Assembly (NCBI RefSeq): GCF_004353915.1
Contig: NZ_SMRP01000004.1
Location: 378,567 to 442,566, forward strand
DNA from: Paraburkholderia silviterrae
GTDB lineage: Bacteria; Pseudomonadota; Gammaproteobacteria; Burkholderiales; Burkholderiaceae
Length of the DNA stretch: 64,000 bases
Direction: 5' to 3'
Below, piece after piece: positions 30,418 through 39,523 of this stretch. The position numbers were made by a program, and so were the translations under genes. Below the pieces are notes generated by a model, which saw nothing but the letters and a program-made list of their open reading frames with translations, was not told where the DNA came from and did not search any database. Each line of letters begins with the position of its first letter. The first letter of the stretch is position 1.

Positions 30418-31140
30418 ATGACCGATTCAGCAGGCACCGTGCCGCCGTTCCCGGGCTTTCCCGGCTTTCCGCCCGCCGAGATGCTCGACCGCATGTGGGG
30501 GATGATGCGCCTCACGCCGTTCGGCAGCGCGTTTCCCGGCGGCGAGCCGGGCGCGGCGCCGGGACTCGGGCCGTCGCTTTCGATGATGTCCGACATGATG
30601 ACGCCGCTCACCAATATCGAGGAGCTCGACAAGCGCATCACCGATCTGCGTGCCGTCGAGCAGTGGCTCAAGCTCAACTTGAGCATGCTGCAGTCGGCGA
30701 TCCAGGCGCTCGAAGTGCAGCGCGCGACGCTCTCCACCTTGCGCGCGTTCGGCGCGTTCGCGCAGTCGATGAGTCCGTCGAGCACGCAGAGCGCGCCGGA
30801 ACCCGAGCCGCGCGACGCACGCGCGCAAGCGGGCGCCGCATCCGCGGAAACGGACGCCGCAGCGGGAGCGCCGGCCGGTTTCGACGCCTCGGCGTGGTGG
30901 AACCTGTTGCAGTCGCAATTCAATCAGCTCGCGCAGTTCGCGATGGTTCAGCCCACGGCGGCGGCCGAGGCGGCGGCCGAGGCGGCGACCGAGGCGGCGC
31001 AGGCCGCAGCCGAAGCGGCTGCGCCGCGCGCGAAGCCGGCGGCGAAGCGCAGCGGCGGTAGCGGCGGCGCGAACGGTGGCGGTGCAGGCAGCAAGCCGGC
31101 TGCGCGCGGCGCGAAGCGCTCGCCGGCGCAGCCCGAGTAG
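30418..31140 (+). CDS. phaM: PhaM-type PHB granule multifunctional protein
   Basis: About 240 residues. The N-terminal P-F-P-G-F-P-G-F and M-L-D-R-M-W-G-M-M-R, the conserved T-N-I-E-E-L-D-K-R-I-x-D-L-R-A-V-E-Q-W-L helix, and an Ala-rich C-terminus ending in Lys/Arg-rich A-K-P-A-A-K-R segments match PhaM. PhaM of Ralstonia activates PHB synthase and tethers granules to DNA through its basic tail. A GAGGGAGA site precedes the ATG. With the DUF3141 gene of this window it supports a PHB-storing organism. Confidence 0.85.
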   Translation: MTDSAGTVPPFPGFPGFPPAEMLDRMWGMMRLTPFGSAFPGGEPGAAPGLGPSLSMMSDMMTPLTNIEELDKRITDLRAVEQWLKLNLSMLQSAIQALEVQRATLSTLRAFGAFAQSMSPSSTQSAPEPEPRDARAQAGAASAETDAAAGAPAGFDASAWWNLLQSQFNQLAQFAMVQPTAAAEAAAEAATEAAQAAAEAAAPRAKPAAKRSGGSGGANGGGAGSKPAARGAKRSPAQPE

Positions 31141-31249
31141 CGCAGGGACAGTTGGCGATGCGCGTCGATTAGCGGTCGGCGCCAGCGGTTAAAGGCAGTC
31201 GAAGGCAAATCCGTCCTGCGGGACGAAGCACACGGGGAGCGTCGGCGTC

Positions 31250-32467
31250 ATGCGGCTTGCGCTCGTGATGATGGGTGGCGGCGCACGCGCGGCCTACCAG
31301 GCCGGCGCGCTGCGCGCGCTCGCGGAACTCGCTGCACAGGCCGAGCCGGCGCTGCGCGCGATGCCGTTCACGGTGATCTGCGGCACCTCGGCGGGCGCGA
31401 TCAACGCCACCTCCATCGCCAGCCATGCCGACCACTTCCTGCACGGCGCGCAGCGCCTCGTCGACATCTGGTCCAATCTGAGCGCCGGCCAGGTGTATCG
31501 CACCGACTTGCCCGGCGTCGCGGCCGCGGGCGCGCGCTGGCTCGCCGCGCTCGCATTCGGCTGGGCCACGTTCGGGCTCGCGGCGCGGCGCACGCCGCGC
31601 ACGCTGTTCGACAATGCGCCGCTCGCCCGTTTCCTTGAAGGCACGCTCAACTTCCACCGCATCGAGCAAATGCTCGACGAGCGCCGGCTGCACGCGCTCT
31701 CTGTGACCGCGCTCAGCTATTCGTCGGGGCGGCATCTCACCTTCTATCAGGCGAGCGAGCCCATCAGCGCGTGGCGTCGCGCGCAGCGCACGGCACGCAT
31801 GGTCGCGCTCACGCCCGCCCATCTGCTCGCTTCGGCGGCGATTCCCTATGTGTTTCCCGCCGTGCGCCTCGAGCTCGACGGCCATCACGAATATTTCGGC
31901 GATGGCTCGATCCGGCAGATCGCGCCGCTTTCGCCGGCCATCCATTTCGGCGCGGAGCGCATTGTCGTGATCGGCGCTAACGCGAGCGCGCCCGAGGTGC
32001 CGGCGGTGCGCCCCGACATCGACGCCTATCCGACGCTCGCGCAGATCGGCCAGCAGGTGCTCGCGAGCGTGTTTCTCGACGCGCTCGGCGCCGACATCGA
32101 GCGCATCGAGCACGTGAACCGCATGGTGCTGCACCTGCCGCACACGGTTGAGCCGGAAAGCGGCTGGCGGCATATCGACGTGCTCGCGATCGGGCCGAGC
32201 GAGCGCATCGAGTTGATCGCCGCCCGTCACCTGCACGAGCTGCCACTCTCGGTGCGCACGCTGCTGGGCGCGGTGGGCGGCAATCGTGCGTCGGGCGCGG
32301 CGTTTGCGAGCTATCTGTTGTTCGAGAGCGCTTTTACCCGGGAGCTGGTCGAACTCGGTTACCGTGACACGCTGGCGCAACGCGAAGTTCTTCTGGAATG
32401 GCTCAAACAACCGTCGGACGTGCCTTCTGGCGTGGCGCACGGGCACCCTGAAGCGCGCCGGAACTGA
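31250..32467 (+). CDS. Patatin-like phospholipase
   Basis: The 405-residue protein has the patatin oxyanion loop G-G-G-A-R-A-A-Y, the nucleophile G-T-S-A-G (Ser47) and the catalytic Asp218 in G-D-G-S. It is therefore a Ser-Asp dyad acyl hydrolase, probably cytoplasmic since no signal peptide is seen. In PHB-forming bacteria some patatins act on lipids at granule surfaces, and phaM lies just upstream, but this link is only suggestive. Confidence 0.88.
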   Translation: MRLALVMMGGGARAAYQAGALRALAELAAQAEPALRAMPFTVICGTSAGAINATSIASHADHFLHGAQRLVDIWSNLSAGQVYRTDLPGVAAAGARWLAALAFGWATFGLAARRTPRTLFDNAPLARFLEGTLNFHRIEQMLDERRLHALSVTALSYSSGRHLTFYQASEPISAWRRAQRTARMVALTPAHLLASAAIPYVFPAVRLELDGHHEYFGDGSIRQIAPLSPAIHFGAERIVVIGANASAPEVPAVRPDIDAYPTLAQIGQQVLASVFLDALGADIERIEHVNRMVLHLPHTVEPESGWRHIDVLAIGPSERIELIAARHLHELPLSVRTLLGAVGGNRASGAAFASYLLFESAFTRELVELGYRDTLAQREVLLEWLKQPSDVPSGVAHGHPEARRN

Positions 32468-32955
32468 AAGATCGGCGTGCTATCATCGTGTAAGGTTTTT
32501 CCGACCGCCCGCTGTCGGATGCTCGGGCGCGTCAACGCGGACGGGCGAGCGGCGGGCGCGGGAGATGCGGCAGAGCGGTGGGTTGGCTGCAAGCTGCGGC
32601 AATCTGCCGCAGCTTGACGGGATGCTCGCCGAACGCTCCGCCGGGGCCGCCGCGCCTTGCGTGAACGGGGCGGACGGGCGGCCAAGCGAAGCGGGCGGAA
32701 TCCCGCGAATTATCCGGCAGCCGGATTCAAGGCATGGTGCAACTACCCAGAATCCATAACGGCGCCTTCCAATCCGGCATTGCAGATTGCCGCTCGACAG
32801 GAAGTAATCTGTTTAGCGGGGGTGTAATTGCGTCCGGGCGGCCGGTTACCGCGTAAAATTAAATGTTTTCGCCTGTGTGCCGTGAAGAGAGGTAAGCGCG
32901 ACGCGGCCGCGGGCAGCACGATACAAGTCGTCATGCGCAGAACAGGGGCGGGACT
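32468..32955. other. 488-bp spacer with one strong hairpin
   Basis: No supported gene. It contains the perfect 11-bp hairpin at 32591-32615 (arms AAGCTGCGGCA/TGCCGCAGCTT, loop ATC). An AT-rich stretch near 32853 (TAAAATTAAAT) may be part of the promoter of the ferritin-like gene. Confidence 0.45.
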
Positions 32956-33825
32956 ATGAACACGATGCTTTATCCGGAACTTTACAAATCGCTCGAATCG
33001 GTCCGATGGGATATGGAGAAGGATATTCCCTGGGACAAGTTCGATGCGTCGCTCCTCACCGACGAGCAGGCCAGGACCATCAAGATGAACGCCATCACCG
33101 AATGGTCCGCGTTGCCGGCCACGGAGATGTTCCTGCGCGACAACCATCATGACAGCGACTTCTCCGCGTTCATGAGCGTGTGGTTCTTCGAGGAGCAGAA
33201 GCACTCGCTCGTGCTGATGGAGTACCTGCGCCGCTTCAAGCCGGAGCTCGTGCCCACCGAGGAAGAGCTGCACGCCGTGCGCTTCGAGTTCGATCCGGCG
33301 CCGCCGCTCGAGACGCTCATGCTGCACTTCTGCGGCGAGATCCGCCTGAACCACTGGTATCGCCGCGCGGCCGAGTGGCATACGGAGCCGGTCATCAAGG
33401 CCATCTACGAGACCATTTCGCGCGATGAGGCCCGCCACGGCGGCGCGTATCTGCGCTACATGAAGAAGGCGCTCAACAACTTCGGCGACGGCGCACGCGC
33501 GGCGTTCGCGAAGATCGGCGTGCTGATGGCCTCGGCGCGCCGCACCGAGAAGCCGCTGCACCCCACGAACCTGCACGTGAACCAGGCGCTGTTCCCGCGC
33601 GACACCGTGCAGTCGCGCCTGCCCGATCCGGAATGGCTCGAGCGCTGGCTCGACGAGCAGATCCGCTTCGACGACGGCTGGGAAAAGAAGGTGGTTGAGC
33701 GTATCCTGCACAACCTGTCGATCCTGTTCGAGCGCACCTTCACCACGGCGCAGGAGCTCAACCGCTACCGCAAGGAAGTGGTGCAGCGTCTGCAGGGCGA
33801 ACAGGGCGCGCAGCAGCCGGCCTGA
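32956..33825 (+). CDS. Ferritin-like di-iron protein
   Basis: The 289-residue helical protein carries paired E-x-x-H motifs: E-E-Q-K-H-S near residue 79 and E-A-R-H-G-G near 159, plus further Glu residues. This is the ligand set of the ferritin-like/acyl-ACP desaturase superfamily. It resembles conserved beta-proteobacterial 'ferritin-like domain' proteins without assigned activity; an oxygenase or desaturase role is possible. It stands alone between the patatin and heptose genes. Confidence 0.75.
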   Translation: MNTMLYPELYKSLESVRWDMEKDIPWDKFDASLLTDEQARTIKMNAITEWSALPATEMFLRDNHHDSDFSAFMSVWFFEEQKHSLVLMEYLRRFKPELVPTEEELHAVRFEFDPAPPLETLMLHFCGEIRLNHWYRRAAEWHTEPVIKAIYETISRDEARHGGAYLRYMKKALNNFGDGARAAFAKIGVLMASARRTEKPLHPTNLHVNQALFPRDTVQSRLPDPEWLERWLDEQIRFDDGWEKKVVERILHNLSILFERTFTTAQELNRYRKEVVQRLQGEQGAQQPA

Positions 33826-34020
33826 TGCCCGTCTACCGCTCGTTCGTCTCGCGCCCGTTGCGGCGCTGAGGCGAGCCCGACGGCCCGGAGCGCTCGCGCG
33901 TGACGGGCTGTTTTTTCATCGGCGGCGCCCATTGCCGTCCGGTTTCAATCGTTCCAAACGTTTCAATCGCGCGGCGCTTCCGACGGCACCGTCAGCCGCG
34001 ATTTACTCGAGCCTCATTCC

Positions 34021-34506
34021 ATGCCCGCTTCCTTCGAACGCAAGATCACGACCCGCGAAGCGCTCGCGCAACGGCGCGCCTCGCTGAGCGGCCCGGTGGT
34101 GTTCACCAACGGCGTCTTCGACATCCTGCATCGCGGGCATGTGACCTATCTCGCCGACGCGAAGGCGCTGGGCGCGACGCTGATCGTTGGCGTGAATAGC
34201 GACGCTTCGGTCAAGATGCTCGGCAAGGGCGACGATCGCCCGATCAACAACGAGAACGACCGCATGGCGCTGCTGGCGGCGCTCGAGAGCGTGGACTGGG
34301 TGGTGCAGTTCGGGGAGCGCACGCCCGTCGAGCTGATCGAGGCCGTGCGTCCGGACATTCTCGTGAAGGGCGGCGACTACGATATGGATGCGCTGCCGGA
34401 GTCGGCGCTCGTGCGCAGCTGGGGCGGCCGCGCGCTCGCGATCGCCTTCGAGCACGACCGCTCGACCACGAAGCTGCTGCAGAAGGTCCGCGAACAGCAG
34501 GGCTGA
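34021..34506 (+). CDS. rfaE2: D-glycero-beta-D-manno-heptose 1-phosphate adenylyltransferase
   Basis: A 161-residue nucleotidyltransferase with T-N-G-V-F-D-I-L-H-R-G-H-V (HxGH motif) and the C-terminal E-H-D-R-S-T-T-K-L-L-Q-K. It forms ADP-heptose for the LPS inner core. It is the separate adenylyltransferase domain; the kinase half (RfaE1) is not here, which is normal in Burkholderia. Confidence 0.93.
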   Translation: MPASFERKITTREALAQRRASLSGPVVFTNGVFDILHRGHVTYLADAKALGATLIVGVNSDASVKMLGKGDDRPINNENDRMALLAALESVDWVVQFGERTPVELIEAVRPDILVKGGDYDMDALPESALVRSWGGRALAIAFEHDRSTTKLLQKVREQQG

Positions 34507-34600
34507 GCGGATTCATCGACCCGGAGCGCTTTGATCGACCCGTGCTGCAATCGAGCGCTCACGCGTCGCGCACGCGCAACGCTTGCGCGGCGTGCCGGGA

Positions 34601-34840
34601 TTACTGCGCGAGCGTAGAGGCCTGGATAGCCGGATCGGCCACCGGGCCGCCCACCACGGGCACGTCCACGGACTCCGAGGCCTTGATCGGCCGCACCGTG
34701 AGGCCTTCCGGATGGATCTGCCGGTTCAGTTGCTTGTGACCGTTCGTGGTCGTCAGAGGGGCGGGGCCGAACAGCCCGCGGATCGCTCCGAAGGCGAGCA
34801 GGTTGGCGAGAATCAGGATGGCGATCAGCCAGCGCAGCAT
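34601..34840 (-). CDS. Small single-span membrane protein downstream of coaX
   Basis: The 79-residue product starts with a transmembrane helix (M-L-R-W-L-I-A-I-L-I-L-A-N-L-L-A-F-G-A-I) followed by a soluble tail. In relatives a longer SPOR-like protein occupies this place after birA-coaX, so it may be a shortened version. No known function. Confidence 0.6.
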   Translation of the reverse strand: MLRWLIAILILANLLAFGAIRGLFGPAPLTTTNGHKQLNRQIHPEGLTVRPIKASESVDVPVVGGPVADPAIQASTLAQ

Positions 34841-34913
34841 CGTGTGAGACTCCGTCGATAGTGTTCGTGAGGTTCGCCGCCGCGCCGTGCGGCAGCGCGC
34901 GCCCGAGGCGCGC

Positions 34914-35873
34914 TCAGGATTGCGTCGCGATCAGCGCGAGGCCCGCGAGCACCAATGCGTCGTGGCGAGTATGCGGCACCTTCAGCGCCGCTGTCACTTC
35001 GGCGGCCGCACCGCCGCTCACCACCAGCCGCACCGGCATTTTCCACGCGTCTTGCAAATCGGCCCACACACGCTCGATCAGGCCCGCCTGGGCGAGCGCG
35101 CAGCCCGTCGAAATCGAGCGCTTCGTGTCGGTCGCAAAGAGCGGGCCTAATCCCAACGATCCCGCCAATTCCGCCGCTTTTCCCGTCATCGATTCCGTCA
35201 TCGATTCCGCCATCGTTCCCGCGCCCGGCCCGGCGGCGCGCTCGCCGTGCGGCGTGCCGATCAGGCCGCGCGCGTGCTGCGCGTCGAGCACCGGCAACTG
35301 CGCCGTGTGCTCGCCAAGCGAGCGCATCATGAGCGTCCAGCCCGGTGCGATCAGGCCGCCCACGAAGGTGCCGTCGGCGCGCAGCGCCTCCAGCGTCGTT
35401 GCGGTGCCGAACGTGGCGATGAGCAGCGGCTCGTCAGGAAACGCCGCGCGCGCGCCGATCATGCCGGCCCAGCGGTCGCTGCCGAGTGCGTCGGCGCTCG
35501 TATAGCCGTTCGTCACGCCGCATTGCTGCCGGGTCGCGCGGATCACCGTGCGCGCGAGGCCGGGCCAATGGGCGTCGAGCGCGGCGTCGATGCGCTGCGC
35601 CACGGCCGCGCCCGCGACGTTCGAGATCCATGCGCTGCCGGGCATGGGCAGCGCCGACCAGTCGGCGAAGTCGCGTGCGGCGGCAGCAGCGGTGGTGGTC
35701 GCCGCGGCCGGGTCGGGCGCCGCGTTGCCCGGGGCGGCGTCGTGGCTCGACGCGCCCGCGTGCAGACGCGAGCCATCGGCGGCAACGAGCGCCCACTTGA
35801 TCCGGCTATTGCCGGCGTCAATCAGCAGAAACGGCGGCGGGCAAGCGCGCTGGGCGCTGCTCGTGCCGCTCAT
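34914..35873 (-). CDS. coaX: Type III pantothenate kinase
   Basis: The 319-residue kinase performs the first step of CoA synthesis. [12 protein letters not shown] (phosphate motif) and the G-T-A-T-T-L motif are present. It is longer than the usual 250-260 residues owing to an Ala/Thr-rich insert (about residues 38-70) and a Met/Thr/Glu repeat segment ([10 protein letters not shown]). Its start overlaps the birA stop by 4 bp (ATGA), so the two are translationally coupled. Confidence 0.93.
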   Translation of the reverse strand: MSGTSSAQRACPPPFLLIDAGNSRIKWALVAADGSRLHAGASSHDAAPGNAAPDPAAATTTAAAAARDFADWSALPMPGSAWISNVAGAAVAQRIDAALDAHWPGLARTVIRATRQQCGVTNGYTSADALGSDRWAGMIGARAAFPDEPLLIATFGTATTLEALRADGTFVGGLIAPGWTLMMRSLGEHTAQLPVLDAQHARGLIGTPHGERAAGPGAGTMAESMTESMTGKAAELAGSLGLGPLFATDTKRSISTGCALAQAGLIERVWADLQDAWKMPVRLVVSGGAAAEVTAALKVPHTRHDALVLAGLALIATQS

Positions 35874-36781
35874 GCGCCGTTGTCTGCGAGCCGCAGCGAG
35901 ATGTCGCCGGTCGTGACGGCCTCGCGGCCGTGCGCTGTGTCGACGAGCAACTGGCCGCGCTCGTCCACTCCCACGGCCACGCCGCGCAGCAGCTCGGCGC
36001 CTTGCTCATAGAGCGCAATCTCGCGGCCTGCGTAAGCGTGGCACGCGTTCCAGCGCGCCTGGAACGGCGCGAAGCCCGCCGTGCCGAAGCGCTGCAGCGC
36101 GCCTTCGAGCGCGTTGAGCTCGGCGGCGAGCACGTCGGTGAGGTTGGCAGCGGGCCACGCGCGCGAGAGCGCGGTGGGCGCGGCACCTTGCACCGGCGCG
36201 GCCGGTTGGGACGCCGGGTCGGCGTTGAGCGCCTCGACCTTCGCGGCGAGCGCTTCTGGATGGCGCACGTTCGTGCCGATGCCGATCACCACCGCCGAGG
36301 CATCCGCCGTGCTCCACGCGCTCTCCACCAGAATCCCCACCAGCTTGTCGCCTTCGAGCAGCACGTCGTTGGGCCACTTGAGCGCGATCTGGCCGGGCGC
36401 GGCCACGGGCAGCGTGCGCAGCCCGTCCACCAGTGCCGAGCCGACTGCGAGGCTCAAGCCCGCGAGCCCCTCGACCGGGCGCGGCAGCACACAGCCGATG
36501 GAGAACAGCAGCGCGTCGCCGGGCTGGGCGATCCAGCTGCGCCCGCGCCGGCCGCGGCCCGCGGTCTGCAGATAGGCCACGCGCACGATCGGACGCGCGA
36601 GGGCGTCGGCGCGATGCGGCAGCGCCTTCAGGTGCGCCATCAGGTCGGCGTTGGTCGAGCCGGTTTCCTCGACGATCTCGATGGGCCAGTCGTTGGCGGC
36701 CGGGCCGAACAGCGTCACCGCACGCTCGCGGTCGATGCGCCAGTCGTCGGCGCTCGGGGTATCTGGGGTAGGAGTATTCAT
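35870..36781 (-). CDS. birA: Biotin--[acetyl-CoA-carboxylase] ligase
   Basis: A 303-residue biotin protein ligase. It has [20 protein letters not shown] (the biotinyl-AMP loop) and L-K-W-P-N-D-V-L. No N-terminal winged helix is present, so it modifies biotin enzymes but does not repress the bio operon. First gene of birA-coaX-small membrane protein. DnaA-box-like sites lie in its upstream spacer. Confidence 0.94.
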   Translation of the reverse strand: MNTPTPDTPSADDWRIDRERAVTLFGPAANDWPIEIVEETGSTNADLMAHLKALPHRADALARPIVRVAYLQTAGRGRRGRSWIAQPGDALLFSIGCVLPRPVEGLAGLSLAVGSALVDGLRTLPVAAPGQIALKWPNDVLLEGDKLVGILVESAWSTADASAVVIGIGTNVRHPEALAAKVEALNADPASQPAAPVQGAAPTALSRAWPAANLTDVLAAELNALEGALQRFGTAGFAPFQARWNACHAYAGREIALYEQGAELLRGVAVGVDERGQLLVDTAHGREAVTTGDISLRLADNGA

Positions 36782-36962
36782 GTCTCGTATTGTAGTGGCT
36801 GCTACTGGCGCTGACGGGCGCGAATCGGCAGGCGGCCGCGAGCTGACATCGGCGTGGGGCCTGTCCGTTCCGCGCGGCTCCCCGTTTTTTCGATGGGCTC
36901 ATCGGGGTGGCGCTTGCGCGGAAGTCGTCCAAATTTTGCTCGTTATTCAGGCAATTCACAGC

Positions 36963-37115
36963 TAACCCACAGCTGGCCCACAGGTTATCCACGGAATCAT
37001 CCACAGGCACCGGCGTGGTGGATGCAGAGGGCATTGCGCCGATCCGTAGTCGGGGGTTACGTATTCCACAGCGCACCCACAGGCTGCCAACAGGTCATCC
37101 ACAGAATTATCCACA
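36963..37115 (+). promoter_or_regulatory. Cluster of DnaA-box-like 9-mers in a duplicated module
   Basis: Against TTATCCACA: perfect at 37107; one mismatch at 36985 (TTATCCACG), 36997 and 37095 (TCATCCACA); two mismatches at 36963 and 37062. All point the same way. The paired boxes (36985/36997 and 37095/37107) have the same 12-bp spacing and the modules are 110 bp apart. They fill much of the 453-bp spacer between birA and the Mla-like operon. No dnaA gene is in the window. Confidence 0.6.
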
Positions 37116-37234
37116 GCGCGCCGGGGCGCAACCTGGGCTTTGCTCCAGCAGACGAATCGGTGCGCGCCCGGACCGCCGAAACGGGGCGCGTTCGTTACAA
37201 TGATTGATCATTCCTCCCGCCCGAGCGCCCCGCC

Positions 37235-38368
37235 TTGACTCAAGAGATGCCGCCCGGCCTCGAAATCGCGGCCGGTTCCCACGGAAAGATCGTGCGCCTG
37301 TCCGGTCAATGGACCGCGCTGGCGCTCGCGCGCGACCGCGACAATGGCGGCGCGGCACGGCGCCTGCGCGCGCTCGTTGACGAGCGCATCGGGCAATGGG
37401 ACCTCTCGCGCGTCGAGCGCATGGATCACGTGGGCGGCCAGGCGCTCTGGCGCGTCTGGGGCCACAAGCTGCCCGCCGATCTGGTGGCGCTCTCCGACAC
37501 GCAGCGCGACATCTTCGAGCGCATCGCGCTGCTCGACTCGGTGCGCGAGCCGGCCGAGCGCGTGGTGCGCGTCGACCCCATCACCCGGCTGGGCCTCGCG
37601 ATCTTCTCGTTTGGCGATCATCTGTACGGCGGGCTGGCGATGCTCGGGCGCGTGGTGCTCGATCTGCTCCTCGTCCTGCGCAAGCCGAAGGTCACGCCCT
37701 GGGTGGAGATCTCCGCGAACGTCTATAACGCAGGTACGCGCGCGCTGCCGATCACGGCGCTCGTCGCGTTTCTGATCGGCATCGTGTTGTCGTATTTGTC
37801 GGCGCAGCAGTTGCGCCTGTTCGGCGCGAACCAGTTCATCGTGAACATCCTGGGCCTCTCGGTGATCCGCGAGCTCGGGCCGGTGCTCTCGGCCATTCTG
37901 GTCGCCGGGCGCTCGGGCTCGGCCATCACCGCGCAGATCGGCGTGATGCGCGTGACCGAAGAGCTCGACGCGATGCGCGTGATGGGCATCTCGCACGGCC
38001 TGCGCCTGATCCTGCCGCGCGTGATCGCACTGGGCGTGGCCATGCCGCTGCTCGTGATGTGGACCGACATCATCGCGTTGCTGGGCGGCGCGCTCGCGGC
38101 CAAGGCCGTGCTCGGCATCGACATCTCGTACTTCATCCGCTCGCTGCCGAGCGTGGTGCCGATCGCGAACCTGTGGATCGGGCTCGGCAAGGGCGTGGCA
38201 TTCGGTATGCTGGTGGCGATCGTCGGCTGCCACTTCGGCTTTCGCATCAAGGCGAACTCGCAAAGCCTCGGCGAAGGCACGACCACCTCGGTCGTGACTT
38301 CCATCACCATCGTGATCCTCGCCGACGCCGTGTTCGCCATCCTGTTTCAGAACGTGGGGCTGTCATGA
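37235..38368 (+). CDS. MlaE-type ABC permease with N-terminal STAS domain
   Basis: The 377-residue protein joins a STAS-like domain (about residues 8-110) to an MlaE permease with several membrane helices and the conserved E-L-G-P-V-L-S-A-I-L-V-A-G-R-S-G-S-A-I-T segment. MlaE permeases drive lipid movement between the membranes together with an ATPase and an MCE protein. The TTG at 37235 is taken as the start; the ATG at 37247 has its Shine-Dalgarno too close. Its stop overlaps the ATPase start (ATGA). Confidence 0.9.
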   Translation: MTQEMPPGLEIAAGSHGKIVRLSGQWTALALARDRDNGGAARRLRALVDERIGQWDLSRVERMDHVGGQALWRVWGHKLPADLVALSDTQRDIFERIALLDSVREPAERVVRVDPITRLGLAIFSFGDHLYGGLAMLGRVVLDLLLVLRKPKVTPWVEISANVYNAGTRALPITALVAFLIGIVLSYLSAQQLRLFGANQFIVNILGLSVIRELGPVLSAILVAGRSGSAITAQIGVMRVTEELDAMRVMGISHGLRLILPRVIALGVAMPLLVMWTDIIALLGGALAAKAVLGIDISYFIRSLPSVVPIANLWIGLGKGVAFGMLVAIVGCHFGFRIKANSQSLGEGTTTSVVTSITIVILADAVFAILFQNVGLS

Positions 38369-39300
38369 GTACGACGGGCACGATCGGCACACGAGGCACG
38401 ATGACTACGACCGGCACCTTGACTACGCCGCTCAAGGAGGTGGCCGAGGACTTGCCGCTGCCCGCCATCGGCGAGCCCATCATCGAGGTGCGCAATCTCA
38501 GCAAGCGCTATGGGCGCAACATCGTCCATCAGCATCTGAACCTGGACATCCGCCGCGGCGAGATCGTCACGATCGTGGGCGGCTCGGGCTCGGGCAAGAC
38601 CACGCTCGTGCGCCAGATTCTCGGGCTGGAGCGGCCGACTTCGGGCACCATCAAGCTGTTCGGCGAAGACATCTCGACGATCGAGCCCGAGCGCGCCCGC
38701 CTCATGCGCACGCGCACGGGCATGCTGTTTCAGCACGGCGCGCTGTTCTCGTCGCTTTCGGTGTTCGACAACGTGGCGCAGCCGGTGCGCGAGCTCGGCA
38801 AGGTGCCGGCGGACCTGTTGCGCGACATCGTGATGCTCAAGCTCGAAATGGTCGGCCTGCCGTGCAAGCACGCCTCGAAGATGCCGGCCGCGCTCTCGGG
38901 CGGCATGGTCAAGCGCGTGGGCCTCGCGCGCGCGATCGTGCTGGAGCCGGAGCTGCTCTTTCTCGACGAGCCTACCGCCGGGCTCGACCCGCGCTCGTCG
39001 GACGAAGTGGTGGAGCTCATCAGCACGCTGCACCGCGCGCTTGGCCTCACCGTCGTGCTGATCACGCACGACCTCGACGCCATGGTCGCGCTCTCCACGC
39101 GTGTGGCCGTGCTCGCCGAGCGCAAGGTGCTGGTGGCGGCCCCGGTGGAGGAGGCCGCGTGCGTGGACGATCCGTTCATCCGCGAATATTTTTTGGGCAT
39201 GCGCGGCCGGCGCGCACTGCAGGCGCTGCCGCCCGAGCGGCGCGCGAAGCTGCCGCCGGCCGCGTTTGCGCCGGCTTCAGTGGGCGCGAAGCCGTGTTGA
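38365..39300 (+). CDS. MlaF-like ABC transporter ATPase
   Basis: The 311-residue ATPase has Walker A G-G-S-G-S-G-K-T-T, signature A-L-S-G-G-M-V-K-R and Walker B L-L-F-L-D-E-P-T-A-G-L-D. The ATG at 38365 overlaps the permease stop. A Thr/Gly-rich N-terminal extension of about 40 residues precedes the ABC domain. Energises lipid transport with the preceding permease. Confidence 0.93.
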   Translation: MSTTGTIGTRGTMTTTGTLTTPLKEVAEDLPLPAIGEPIIEVRNLSKRYGRNIVHQHLNLDIRRGEIVTIVGGSGSGKTTLVRQILGLERPTSGTIKLFGEDISTIEPERARLMRTRTGMLFQHGALFSSLSVFDNVAQPVRELGKVPADLLRDIVMLKLEMVGLPCKHASKMPAALSGGMVKRVGLARAIVLEPELLFLDEPTAGLDPRSSDEVVELISTLHRALGLTVVLITHDLDAMVALSTRVAVLAERKVLVAAPVEEAACVDDPFIREYFLGMRGRRALQALPPERRAKLPPAAFAPASVGAKPC

Positions 39301-39521
39301 TGCGCGCTACGCGAGACTGCGCGCGTGAGCGCAAGCGCCGCGCCGCCGCGTCTGCGGCCGCGCTTGTCGTCGCGCTTGTGGCCGCACGGGTGGCAGCGCT
39401 TGTGCCAGCACTTGTGGCCGCATTCGTGGCCGCATTCGTGGCCGCGCTTGTGGCCGCGCTTGTGGCCACATTCGAAGCAGCGCGTGTGGCCGCTTTCGTG
39501 GCCGCCAACGAGGGAATCTGA
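39300..39521 (+). CDS. Possible hidden small ORF of ALVA tetrapeptide repeats
   Basis: The ATG at 39300 overlaps the ATPase stop (TGATG), and the TGA at 39519-39521 lies two bases before the mlaD-like ATG. The 73 codons give a basic start (M-R-A-T-R-D-C-A-R-E-R-K-R-R) and then twelve A-[LF]-V-A units, a shape like a signal anchor. Against it: the DNA is a simple 12-bp repeat, and open frames are common in such GC-rich sequence. I cannot say whether it is translated. Confidence 0.3.
   Translation: MRATRDCARERKRRAAASAAALVVALVAARVAALVPALVAAFVAAFVAALVAALVATFEAARVAAFVAANEGI
39360..39503 (+). repeat. Twelve units of a 12-bp degenerate tandem repeat
   Basis: Consensus GCGCTTGTGGCC; units at 39372, 39444 and 39456 are identical, and GCATTCGTGGCC recurs at 39420 and 39432. 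It lies between the ATPase and MCE genes. Confidence 0.9.
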
Positions 39522-39523
39522 CG

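Noticed and set aside
36963..37115. Chromosomal origin oriC
   Set aside because: DnaA-box-like sites are present but no dnaA, dnaN, rpmH, parA or rep gene flanks them; titration or regulation is the more modest reading.
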